64,000 nucleotides of DNA. Source: Ypsolopha sequella (taxonomy: Eukaryota; Arthropoda; Insecta; Lepidoptera; Ypsolophidae). The notes beneath the pieces are model-generated. The model searched no databases, was not told the origin of the DNA, and saw only the letters and a list, made by a program, of their open reading frames with translations. Positions 1 through 12,900 of the stretch are shown one piece after another (the first letter of the stretch is position 1; the number at the start of each line of letters is the position of its first letter). The stretch spans positions 11,194,229-11,258,228 of the forward strand of contig OW203988.1 in the NCBI GenBank assembly GCA_934047225.1. Reading direction: 5' to 3'. The position numbers and the translations under genes are program-made.

Positions 1-257
1 ATAGAACAATCAGCATGAAAATATATGTAAGTACTTAGTTAGTCTTTCCTGAATAGATATACGTATAGTCTATATTAGTATAAATTCTCGCAATAACTTC
101 ACAATTTTATCACGAATTTAACACATCTTAAACACTAGTAAACAATTATTAACATTAAAATACTTTTAGAATTCCATATTTTGAATCAGTTGCTAAAAAA
201 TTATAGCTACAATTCCATAGATATTATTTCTATCAGTGATTTTAACCTATCTTTCTC
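1..257. other. AT-rich DNA beyond the Popeye gene 3' end
   Basis: I see no gene, open frame or repeat here. It lies past the candidate polyadenylation signal of the minus-strand Popeye gene and is probably intergenic. Confidence 0.5.
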
Positions 258-263
258 TTTATT
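258..263 (-). terminator. bves: candidate polyadenylation signal of the Popeye gene
   Basis: The minus strand reads AATAAA, about 490 nt beyond the stop codon at 757-755, and I saw no better hexamer in between. A 3'UTR of about half a kilobase is ordinary for an insect gene. Use of this site is inferred. Confidence 0.4.
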
Positions 264-754
264 TTGTAGTACCCTTACTCTAGTAATATTACACATAAAT
301 AATGTCACATAACTAAGTCATTGCTTTTCTATTCCAATGTGCATACAAGCGTTCCTTCTGTAACTAACACCGCTCTGTCCTAGTACACTTTGCGCTTACC
401 TAGTAGCACAATCGTTCATAATGCAACGTTACTTTAACAAAGTAATATCACCGACAAACACAAAACACTTTGTAACACAACACTGTTTCTATAAACGTTA
501 TTTGTTCCACCGAACGAACGGATAAGCTCTCTTCATGTCAACAAAAAGATCTAAAAAGGAAGCTCTCGTGTAGGTAGGAAGGGTAAGAGAAAATAAGAAG
601 GTCTATAGCTGCGTAAGGGAGTTTAGAAGTCAGTGGTGTGAGGCTCGTCCGTCCGTTCGTACCGCGGTCAGGGGAGATTGTTCGGGGGGGTGGAGTGCTG
701 CGGCGAGGGGGGCGCGACGAGCGGCACCAGCTCGTGCTGGAGCCGCGGCCCGCG
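264..754 (-). other. bves: probable 3'UTR of the Popeye gene
   Basis: This stretch lies between the stop codon and the candidate AATAAA. The first ~70 nt after the stop stay GC-rich like the coding exon, then composition falls to the AT-rich background. An open frame at 792-538 on the same strand is out of frame with the gene and is a chance shadow. Confidence 0.45.
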
Positions 755-981
755 TCACACGGCCGGCTCCATCGCTCTCGATGACTCCGCAAACTTGACC
801 TCCCGGGGTTTTCTAAAGGAGGCGGCCCTCCGCGGTGGACTCTTGCGTTTCACCGCAGGCTGCAGACTCGCTGATGACGTCTGCGTCTGCAATCGAGGCG
901 GTGCCGCCTGCGTCACGCTGCGGCTGAAAGGAGAGTTCCTGAGGAACTGGCGGGCGATCATTGGCTGCCAGTACGAACCAC
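755..981 (-). CDS. bves: Popeye gene coding exon 7 (C-terminal tail, stop)
   Basis: The acceptor reads TTTTGTCTATAG ending at 982. The first two bases complete the Gly382 codon begun in exon 6. It encodes residues 383-456: GSYWQPMIARQFLRN, then a basic Ser/Pro/Arg-rich tail, ending MEPAV and TGA at 757-755. No domain is visible; Popeye proteins usually have variable, phosphorylatable C-terminal tails. GC content is far above the flanks. Confidence 0.85.
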
Positions 982-3900
982 CTATAGACAAAACATGATT
1001 TTATTACTAGATCCACAAACTGTCGAGGGATAATATGAAACAAGTAATCGTGGTATCATCAAGAGCCCACAAATCTTGTTATTTGGCTGATAAGAGCTCG
1101 AGAAGCCTGCCCAAGACCTCCTCAGAAAATAAGAACATCGAAATGCAAACAGTATCGTAAGTTATCAGATCATGTAACATAAACACAACGCGCACACAAC
1201 CAAACTTACACGAACAAATTGTTCATACTTCGGCAGAGGGGAATGCGTGCGCTTGCCGAGTCCCTTTTACATGGTCTACAAGGTGACATTCATTTATGCA
1301 GCCAAATTCATACCGAAGACTCGTTGAGTATTCAGTATCAAGCTTCAATGATCCTTTTAGTGAAATTTGTAAAGGATTTTTTTCGTGTCCCCTACCGCAA
1401 GCCCAGTCCCGAGTCAATCACCATGGGGAGATCAATATTTTATTTTGCGAAATTAGCAAAACGTGTTATCAATCCGTATTTCTGATCACTTACCAAGCCC
1501 CCAGATTTGGTTGCATAAATTAATGTCACCTTATTATATGGTCTTACCTTGCTTCCCTTGTTTACGTATAGACCTTGCCCGCCAGTCGAGACTGCGCAGG
1601 CGTCCTTGCGTGCCCTCGTGCACGGCGTCCACGCTGGCCGAGCGAGTGAGATGCGCTGATCCCGCGTCCCGCTCCGTCACCACTCCAGAACTGAGACCCT
1701 CGCTCACCGAGTACAACTTGTGAGTTATATCTTTGCCTGGAAATTGGAAATAATAAACCGTCAAACAATGTTGTTCATAAATCTAAGAGCATAATTATTT
1801 TGAACCCCCCCGAGGCAATCAGAGGGGTGTTATAAGTTTAACGTATGTATCTGTCTGTGGAATCGTAGCTCCCAAACGGATGAACCGATTTGGATTCTTT
1901 TGTTTGGTAAATGACTTGATCGAGAGTGTTTTAAGCTACAGTGCGCGCCAATCTTTTAGTCGCCTCTGAGTGAGTAACGAGTGCAAGCTTGCGCAGGTAC
2001 AGTCAAGGAAACAATAATATCAACGGTTGATTAATAGATGTTTACTATAAGTGGGAAAGTGTACTTGTTGTACCTACCTATTTAATTATTTATTTATTAT
2101 TTTAGTGCAGTCTTAACTATATAAATAAAACGCATTAATATAAACACCATTTCCCCACATTAAGAAACTAAATCAACAAAACGTTAACAAACTAAATAAA
2201 CAAAACAACAAATAAAGGCAACAAAAACAATAAACTATAACAAATAGATTCAACGATAAACTTAACGAATCATATAATTTTTTCCTCGAAGGTACTTTTC
2301 ATGCAACGCGCGCATGTGTAGTGTACAGACGTAGCACTAACACTAACGCATAGTGTTGACACCTGCTAACACCGTAAAACGGCTATTGCGTCGCCTCTTG
2401 CGGCTATCTTCAGAGGCGACTAAAAGATTGGTGCGCACTGTACTAGCTTTTGTTTGATGAACCGATTTTGATTTAGTTGTTTTTGTTTGAAAAGTGACTT
2501 GATCGAGAGTATTTTTAGCTACTAGCTTTTTCCCGCGGCGTTATCCACGTTTTTTTAGTTTTTGTGTACTCCTGTCGAAACAACTGAAAGGAACTGTCCC
2601 CGGGGAAAAAACTACGGCCTCTCAGGGATAATGTAGCTTCCTATAAGTGCAAGAATTTTCAGAATCGGATTTGTAGTTCCAGAGATTACCTCCTACAACC
2701 AAACTCACTCACAACCATCTATGATGGATCCTTTCTACGAGTATGATATGTATGAGTTTCGAGGGCTTTTAAAATTTTTCATTTATAGTTTATTAAGCGA
2801 TGGAATATCTTAATAGAATTTTGTGATACTGTAACATAATGGGACACAAATGCTTGTTTACGAACCGAACGAAGTGAGTTTCTTAATAGTTTTGCGCGAG
2901 TGTCCCAATGTCTAATTATGTTGAGTTGCACACAATACTTTATCTACGACCTCAGAATCTACGACCATCAAAAATGTCATCTTCGCGTGACATTATTTAC
3001 CTCATAATATTTTCAACTAACAATTTTACGAAAACTAAGAAGAAGAACACTCGTTCAAGAACCTCTGGTGCGTTGTCTGGTAATGATGCCTTAGGGCCAA
3101 TCAGAAGCCACAAGGATAAAGGGGTGTGGCTTAAGAAATAAGGACGAGACTTAATTCTTTTCACTGTTGTTGATTGGGTCTCTAGCGGTGTTATAATAAA
3201 TTGGACCAATCACAGCGCAGAACCACGGTGTTATTATGTAATATTATAACATCGGATAAACAATGTAGGTACTTATAAAACCGCTTTTGATGTTGTTATA
3301 TTTATACTTATTATAACTAATATTTTATCGGGCTTACATCGAACTTGGTTTACCGTCTGTTCTTTGTGTTGTGGCCATGATATGTTACAGAACAATCGAA
3401 ATATTAAACCACATAATATCAAAAAATAATATAAAAAAGTATGTAGATTACGTATCTACGCGATTAAAATCCGTATCTACATAAACTGAGCATACTCAAT
3501 TTTATACTTATTCTTGTTCCACGTCCTTGATAGTGTTGAAAATATCCTGGATTTAAACGTCAGGGCATTGTAATATTAACTTTGTGACTGATATATTACA
3601 AAAGTTGCTACGAATCTCTTCTGAAACTCGAGAAAAGATTTTGTAATACAGTGGGTTCAAGTTTGTTACACCTTCAGAGCGGGCGGAGCCGTGGGCAGAG
3701 GGCTAGTGTATAGACAGCCATTGGCTCCCAATCTTTCGTTATGCCTTATGTTGCAGTCTTTCCTTTACCTGAATATCAAGTTCACATTTCATCTGCTTTT
3801 GAAAACTATCACATTTTGACAAATCTAGACTGTGCTAGCTTGAAATAGACCTAACTACTTTAAACTGAATAACTTTGATGGCCGCTTATATTGATCTTCC

Positions 3901-6900
3901 GGAATATCGAGGGTAGAGATTTCTTGTTGAACAAAAGCTTGGTTTTAATCTTGCTTTTTGTCTCCAAAACACCTTTTGTTTCTGCTTCTCCAATGCCTAT
4001 AACGATTTTAGTAAATAAAGACTTATGCCATTCGTTTCATAAACTCGCTACACGCTACGAGAGTGCTACGTCAAGCTACGAGGGAGCTCCACGAGCGTGG
4101 GCTACAAAGCCGTCAAATAAATTACATCACGTTTTCGTAGCGACTCGTAGACGTCATCGTGGTAGGCAATTTAAAATCTAATAAATGATATCATTATGTT
4201 ATATTTTTAAACGTTGTCGGTATTTTGAGCTAGAAGATACATTTTTGTAGCAATTTGAATGTTTTCTCGTTTATATAAAATAAAAGAATACCCTGAATGA
4301 CTTATCTATCAATGCCTAGAACGGCTAGACCTAGGAACATAAAATTTGGACTGTAGGCTCCTTGTACTCACTCGTATGATGTACGTACAGTTAACGGAAT
4401 CGAGTGGTAGCCAGTCGTACTAGGAGTAAACGTCCACTAAAAAGGTATTTTAAGAAATCCCCACGGGATCATGAAAACTGAGATATACGCGAGCAACAAT
4501 ATAGATAGAGACAATAGTCTATTTATCTGACTGATCTACAAACGCCCAGATCAAACGGCTGGACCTAGCAACGTGAAATTTAGACCATAGGTTCCTTGTA
4601 TGATGTAGACATTCGCTAAAAAGGGATTTTAGGAAATTCCTAGGGCATCGGGAGGAACGCTGGGAGTCCGCTGGTGTCTACATAAGTAAGAGAGCTGTTT
4701 TTAAAGTTCAGGTTTAAGGTTTCATGTAGATATGTATAGACATCCACGTTACATGGCTGAGTGTTTACATGTCGTGCAGACGAGTACGCATTTGCACAAG
4801 TGGTGATATCTTCTAACAGCATTGAAAGCTTCCTTTCTTTTCTATGTGTCTCTTTAAATAAGTTACTCAAATATACCATAATGTACAATCGAAAGAAAAT
4901 CCACAAGTCCACCATTCGCCCGTATTGCAATCATAAAATTGAAAGAGTGTACGAAAAATGGATTGAAATTGAACGAATCTACGAAAAATTGATTAAAATT
5001 GAACGAACGTATGAAAAATGGATTAAAGTTAAATAAGTGTACGAAAAATGGATTAGTATTCAACAAGTGTACGAAAAATTTATTTTACTCGTAGTACCTA
5101 CGTGCATTTTATAGTGCGGCGAGTTTTGTGCAGAAACAAAAGAAAGGTTATTACAATAATGGAGGGAAAGATAGAGGGAAAAAGGGGGAAAGAGAAAGCC
5201 TAGAAGGGATTATATTGAACAGTTAACCTAATCGAGTGGTAGCCAGTCGTACTAGGAGTTGAAGGAGATAGACCAGAATAGGGAGGGATGGAAGGTGCTG
5301 CAACGACAGGGAACTGTCAACCATGATGATGATGAGCGAGTTTGTGTACTTCTGCACTGTTCTTTTGAGAGTAGTTATTTAGGTTTGAACTTCCGCAGTA
5401 ATCAATTCTAAAGAATAGTGTAATTTTTATTTACAGGTACATAAATAAAACTTAAATAACATTAAAAATTAAAATCTAAACTAAATAATCCACAAAAGGA
5501 AAAATTTTACAAGCTAAACCTATCTAAAACAAAAATATAAGGAGGTGGCACCTACATTATAAACATATCTTAATAGCGAAGTAAACCACGAAATTAAATA
5601 AAAAACTTTTGTCTAGGTCAATTTTGTCTGATATTTAGAAAAAGAATAGAAAATTTAAAAGAAAATAAAGACTAAAATATAGAAAGCGCATGCAGAAAAC
5701 CTGAGAAAAGACAGTTTGTTTGCGATATACGTAATTATTCGTAGGACTTACTCCCTACGTTTACATAAATATCTAAATAGAAAATTAACAATGCTAATTT
5801 TAAATTAATGTCTCCTGGCCCCATAGGAGTTAGTTTACTTAGTTGAATCACAAGTGCGAGAAGCGTGACACGATATTTTTACGATTAAACAGTATGTCAC
5901 GCTCCTCGCACCTGCGATTCAACTAAGTCACATCGCGCGCTATTAAATACTGTGCTACGGGGCCTGATCACACTAAAAAGGTTTCCAAGAAAACATTCAC
6001 ACCCGCGGAAATAAAAATCAAATTATCTTGTTCATATAAAATTAACAGAAGGGATTTAAAATTAGTAAGGAAAATGTTTTTTTATTATTACTATACACGA
6101 ATGTGATACAATTTTGATAAAAAATACACCTTAAATTTTTACCAAAAAATATACTATTTTTTTAAGCTATGGCTACGTACTCTTCTCAACTCAGTTCATT
6201 CACTCCGTAGCGCAATCTCGACCGATCACTTTAAATAATTGTGTTATGTGCTACTGACGCTATCAGAGGTCAACGACCAGCGAGTGTATCTAGTAGTAGT
6301 GTATTTTAAATTTAACAAATCGGGTTATTGTGTGGTACTGGTGTGGGTCATACATAAGGATTCTGGCCTTTGTTTTTACAGGCTGTAAAAACAAAGGCTA
6401 GAATTTAAAGTTATCTGTCCATTCACCTCGGTTTATATTCCCATTGTGATTCCTGCGGGGACATTACCATAGGGCTGGACCGGTATCAATTACTTAAGTG
6501 AAAGGGTGGAAATGTCCCAACGACGCGGTAACATGCACATTGGGTTGGAGTGACAGTGTATAGAAAAATAGTTTATTTGGTAAGGACGTTTAGTTTACAA
6601 AAATAAGCAAGGGACACTTATGGAACACCTGCTCTTTACGTCGGTCTGTCATAACATAAACCTTTGAAATTCTGATCAGTCGAAGAAGAGTAGAACGTAT
6701 GATATAGTATTTAAACCATTGCAGACGATACGCAGCACATTGCAAATTTTAAAATAAAAAGTAAATGTTTATCCCGGGTATGTCCGTTATTTCACAGCTC
6801 AAACTTGGGAACACCTTTGGCACCCCCTCGGGGATTCATATCGTGACGATATGTAATAGTTCGGAAAAATGCGAAAATATTTGAATGATATAATAAAAGC

Positions 6901-9900
6901 ATCCATATGATAATAAAAAAATCCTCATAGTCACTTATATAAACTAATCATGCGGAATGACCGGCTTGCGCGCAATTTCATTCCATACAATTTACACTTA
7001 ACTTTTTCTTTAAACTAAATAAACTTTTTTACATTAAAATACCCGTCATTCCCTGACGTATCTATTAAGGAATACAAGAAAGAAAATGTCATTGAATTAT
7101 CTCCAGTAACAATCGAAAAAATCTGCATTTTCCCTTCAAAAATTAAAATTTAGTGGAACTTAGTGTGTTTTTTATCGGGCTTTGTTTGTATTCTTGCATT
7201 TTAATTTGGACGGAGTTCGGAAAAATTGCTACAAGTAAACAGAATAACGAAAAAAATACTAAGTTATAACAATATCTTCTATAAAACTTATTGACTACCA
7301 CAAAGAAGTTGGAGTTGAAAAAAACATGAAAATATAGGTGGGATATCATAAACTTTCATAACATGCCAAAAAGCAGACATACAAACTTTGATTCGAACTT
7401 TCTTTCTTTTATTTGGTGGAATAAAAGTAGAAATATTAGATAGGCCATGTGGCATTCACTAAATCATGCTGATTAAGATTTCGATTAGATAATTATTTGC
7501 TGTCGAGCTATTCTCGACCTGTACTATGTGTACTATATTCACTTTTCAAACCACATTAAAAGAAACCACCAATACATACATAAGACATATCCCCCATTGA
7601 AATTCAAAAAGAGATAGGTATCACAGAAGTAAAAAGATAATATTATTTACCTGCGAAGCCTCCAAATGTCTATTGTGTTGGTCATAACAACGCTGTATAG
7701 CAGGAATATTATAAAGAAAAAGAGAACCCGAAAAATAATCTAAAAAACAATAATTTACTAAAATTGTTTTGTCAAAAATTTTACCATGAAAAGTGGTATG
7801 TTCTTGAAAACTTTGCAAACATAACATTCATGAAAATCACAATAATCTGTAATGTAAATTTTTTCGATTCAGAGAATTTATTTCCGGAACCAGAAACATA
7901 CATACTCGTAAATTGGCCTTTCCAAAATCAGAGTTGCCTAAATAGGTACCTCTTTCGTAGGACATAGAATAGAGTATATTTTTTTTTATTAACCTATACT
8001 AATACCTTTGATACCTTTGATAAAGGTGAAACTGGTCCAGGAAGTTCTTTATAAATTTGTGGGATTTTCTGTTCATAATAATAGTGATATTTGTCGTATT
8101 GGTAATTAGTATATTTTCCTTTCTCGTATAAGATAGAGACTTAATGTTACATAACAGATAAACCGATTGTAAAAGGTTACACTTATTTTAACTAAATCGA
8201 AGGTAGACAAAGATATATTTTTCCTCATGAATCGTGTCATGTGATATAAATACCCCGTCTTGTATTTTTATTCCTTACTTGAAAGTATAAGTATCTCTTT
8301 GTGAAAAATGTGATAAAAAATATATTTGAAAATATTTTTAATATTGAATTAACAATAATATATATATGTAATTAGATAATAATATATAAGATTATTATAT
8401 ATACACTGGCCTGCAAAACTAAGTACTACACTTTTTAAATTTGATTTTTTTCTAAACTATAGAAGTTAGAGATTAAAAATAAAAAACGTTTTATAGCAAA
8501 TTTTATCAGCTTTCTTTGAAACTATAGGGAACTATAAGGACAACTTCACTATGTGATTATTTTAAATCTGTAACTTCTATAGTTCTGAAAAAAATCAAAT
8601 TTAAAAAGTGTAGTACTTAGTTTTGCAGGCCAGTGTATTTAATAGTAGTTTATGCTACTAGGGCGAAAAGGAATAAATTACGAGGACGATTTAAAGCACG
8701 AGTGTGGCTAGTGTTTTAAACGTAACTGAGTAATTTATTGCTCTTACGCCCGTGTATCATACTACGTTTTTCAAGGCATAGTGTGAGAAAATAAAACAAA
8801 TATAATCTTTTGAACTTAAAATTATTATTGGCTCAAAAGGACTGTATCCAGAGCCGTTAAACAGTGGAAAAAAAGTATAACATTTATGGTACACACACTG
8901 GAAAGGCTGCAGGTTAGCCAACCATTGTAAATAAATTAAAAATAATAATAATGATAAAGCCCTAGGTCAAAATAATCGACTTTCTGTTCGGTTTTGATGC
9001 ATAAAAAGTGGACCTTTACGAGCACTTGCATTGAAAAAATGAGAAAAGTCATGATGCAAGACTAATGAAATGGGCGGAGTTATGCATATATTTATTTATT
9101 TTACTTGGGACCGATTTTTCGAGTGACAGATAAAATTTATTCCTATGAATAAACAACGTGGGTTTCACTCTAACACCTTTTGTTTTATGGAATCGATATA
9201 GTTTATTCCTAGGAATACATTTTATCTGGCAATTGAAAAATCAGTCTTTATTCATAGTTTATTTTTATAACAACTTTGTTGTATTTATTGCGAGTGAATT
9301 ATAGTAAGCTCGACTTTTACTTTTTTCGTGATATTTTCCCGTATTACGCATATTTAATTCAATAGTTATTTATTTTACATTAACATCGCATTGTATGTTT
9401 ATATACTATATTATAATGTACCTAACAACATTACTTAAATAAATCTATTTCTATTTCTAAGTTACATTTTAAAATCATACAAATCGACGACTTTCGCATT
9501 TAAAATAGGTATTATTTTCTTTTGGCTGTCAAATACTTATAGCCTATTCTAAAGGAAATGGTTTCTAATAGGGCATTTTGATTTTTTATAGCGCTGTTGG
9601 TTCTATAGAGGTCCTTCGAATAATTCAGAATGAATCAGCAGCACTTATTTATTTCGTTGATTAAAACCGGTGATGCAGCGTTTCGGCTTTGTTGCCTCAT
9701 TTCCTAAAGGAACCAACAAATAAGACAGTTTTTTCATTAATATTTTGGAGAGATTTACGTTTGAAATTTGATACAATTACAATACGAATTTTTTGTTTGT
9801 ATCTTTTTAGAAAGCTCATAAAACAAAATATTTTTAATACAAGTTCTACAGGGATTTTCTGAACCACATGAAAATTTTTGATACAAAAATAATTTTTCGC

Positions 9901-12900
9901 AATACTGATGGTAGGTACGTGTACAGAAAATTTACTTGAAATTTCATAAACCTAAATAACAAGTATATACAGATTGTCAATAAAGTCTAGAAATAAATAG
10001 GGGCGCCACTTTCTTTGCCAAAACAGAATTAATATGGCAGCACCTCAGATCTTTTGTATGGGGAAATCAGGTGTTACCAGTAAAAATAATTTTAGTTCCA
10101 TTTCATGACTTTTTAGACAAGCTGTATTTCAAAGTATTTTTTTTAGTAAATACCCAATTTTTATATTCTTAAATCTGCTTGGTCTTTTTTATTCGTGAAT
10201 ATAAACTCAAATGTAGTTTACCATATAGGTATATTAGGTACCAATATCCTGCCTGTGTGTTATTGGACCCTATCAATAAGCATATAGAAATTCCGTCGTC
10301 AGTAATAAGTATCTGGAGCGACGATCCATCAAAGTGAACATTCTTGAACATGCACAATATGAAATTTCACTTTCACGGAACTGATAAAGGATGTGACTTG
10401 AAAGCATATTGTGAAAGTAAATGTGAAGATTTTCACTTAAGACTGTACCTGAGTCTAGAGCATGACCAACTCCAGGCTATCTAAGATTTGTTTGAAGAAA
10501 TTCGGACTCTCCTTGTATTGAAATAAGTATTATAATCTCCTTGTACATTTGGTTTATTAATCTTTTCTCCAGGGATCTTACGTATGTACTAAAATTTATA
10601 TTTATATTATATTTATAAAATTAAATATTTACTTTTGTCAAAAAAAAAATGTTTTGCACCCTCTTTTTTTTTGGTTTTCAAACGTTCAATTTTGTGTTTA
10701 CAATTTCAAACTCTTGCTCATCTCTCGCTATATAAACATCATTAAAATGATCTATTGGTGTCAAATGCCACAGACGAAAATGCTTTTAAGTTTTAAATTT
10801 CTAAACAAGAAAAACAATGTATTATGCATGCATATGATATGTATGCATTTTGTGCTAAGCTACTGACGTTTAACCTAAAGTTTAAAAAGTTTCAAAATAC
10901 ACGTACACGAAGGGGATCAAAAGTTTGCAAAATTTGAAATTATTGTAATTAAAAGAATCCAAAATTGTATTAAGCCCTAAGGTTCGAAATCAAGAAAAAA
11001 GTGTTTCAGGGTTTTTGAAAATTCATCACCTAAAAATTGATTACTACCCAAGTCTTCATTTTTGCAATCTAATCTAATTTATTCTATTAGAGCCTGTGGG
11101 ATATTCATATTATAAACTAACCTTAAAACTAGGTAACTACTCGAGTAACTACCCGAAAATATTATTAATATTTCAGGGAAATGAGGCAAACTATCGAGAC
11201 TCAACAACGTGAACAAAGACCATAAAGGATTGATTTTCGTTTTGTTTTAGAAGTTCGAAGTGAGTGACCAGGCTGCCTATGTTTATGGTATACAGAAGTA
11301 AGATAACAATAGATGCCTGAATATTTTGTGAACAATCTAAATGCTATCATTTCGCTCAAGTGTGATTCACACGTATACCAGCTTAATAGTAGCCACTAAA
11401 ATAAGAATAGCTATAAAATATTTATTCACTATAAATAAATTGAGAGCTTCTAATAGCATAATAAAATGTCGATTCAATGAAGAATGCTTCATACTCGGAT
11501 TTGGTTTTAGAGGGCCATTCTGACAAGATTGAGAAGATATTTAAGTCTTAAGGCGTATACCTAATATACCTACGCTGTGTAAAATTGCACCAGAATCGAT
11601 ACAAGTCAAGTCAAATGTATGGAATTCCTGGATGTTTCGGGGGGGGGGGGCATGGCCCCCATAGCCCCCTCCCTGTATCCGCCAATGCATATACATACTC
11701 GTAGATGTAGTCGTAAGTTCTAGTATGTAGCAGACAAAAATGACTTTTCTTTATTAATTTTCTGTATTTCTTTTTATTTTATTTCTAACGAGACCTGTGC
11801 TCGAAATTTGCGTTTGTGTATGGTTTTGGTAACCAATTGCTTCAGGTTAAATACAGGTAATAAACTCATCAGTTTCATCAAATAGCTTACCTATTTTATT
11901 TATAAATAACAATATTAATTTTGCACATGCATGAAGTAACGTTGTAATATCCCTGCTATTATCGGTCAAATCTAGTTTAGATACATGAATAACGATCAAT
12001 CAATACGCTATATACACCATAGACTAAGTTACTACGTATGGACTAGCAGTTTCCATACATCAGTTTGTAGCCACAAAAAGGTGTAAAATTCTAACGAAAT
12101 CTAGATGGCGTTGCTAAATCCTCTAACGAACACGATGCTAAAAAAGACCGAGTGGTGACACTAGCGGCACAGCAATGTCACGTGACACAAAAATAATTCC
12201 CACTTCGATGATGGCGCTGAAATATTCACTGTCAGTGTTGCCAACTTAGCGCCATCTAGTTTATCTAAGCAAAGCTATTACAGCCACATGTTTACTAAGT
12301 AACCATGAGAGTTTACCTGCAGCCAATTAAACAAATTATGCTTATTTGCAATACTTGGCGACATCTAGTGTTGTAAGGGCGCGTAAAAAATTTGTTACGC
12401 CTTGATGTATGTGAGTTGTCGGTCTATATGTACCTATAGTATTAGTCTATGATAACACTTTACAATAGTAATCTTTATAAAGTTATAAGGTCTGGTGGTA
12501 AGTAAAAGACTCACCTACGAGACAGTCGAGCACGACCTTGAGCGCTGGCCGATGACGCAGCACGCGCTCGAGGCGCATGCGCGGCCAGCAGATGCATGAG
12601 CACACCTCTTCAGCTCTCACCGTCACCTGCAACACACATCTCAATCGTTTCACTCAAGGTTATAGGTGCTAGATACAGCTTGGTAAAAAAAGTCAAGTCA
12701 AGTGCGAGTCAGACCCGCGTACCTAGGGTTCCGTAATTCGACAGTTTTGGGAATTATGTCATTTTGTTTTCGTGAATTTCTCAACCGTTGTATTTTTCCT
12801 ATAATCTTTACATAAGCACGTTTTACCATGATATAATGCATTACATTTTTTTGTGGTTTTTCAAAGATTTTTCGAAATCATTGCCAGTAAATATAGTTAA

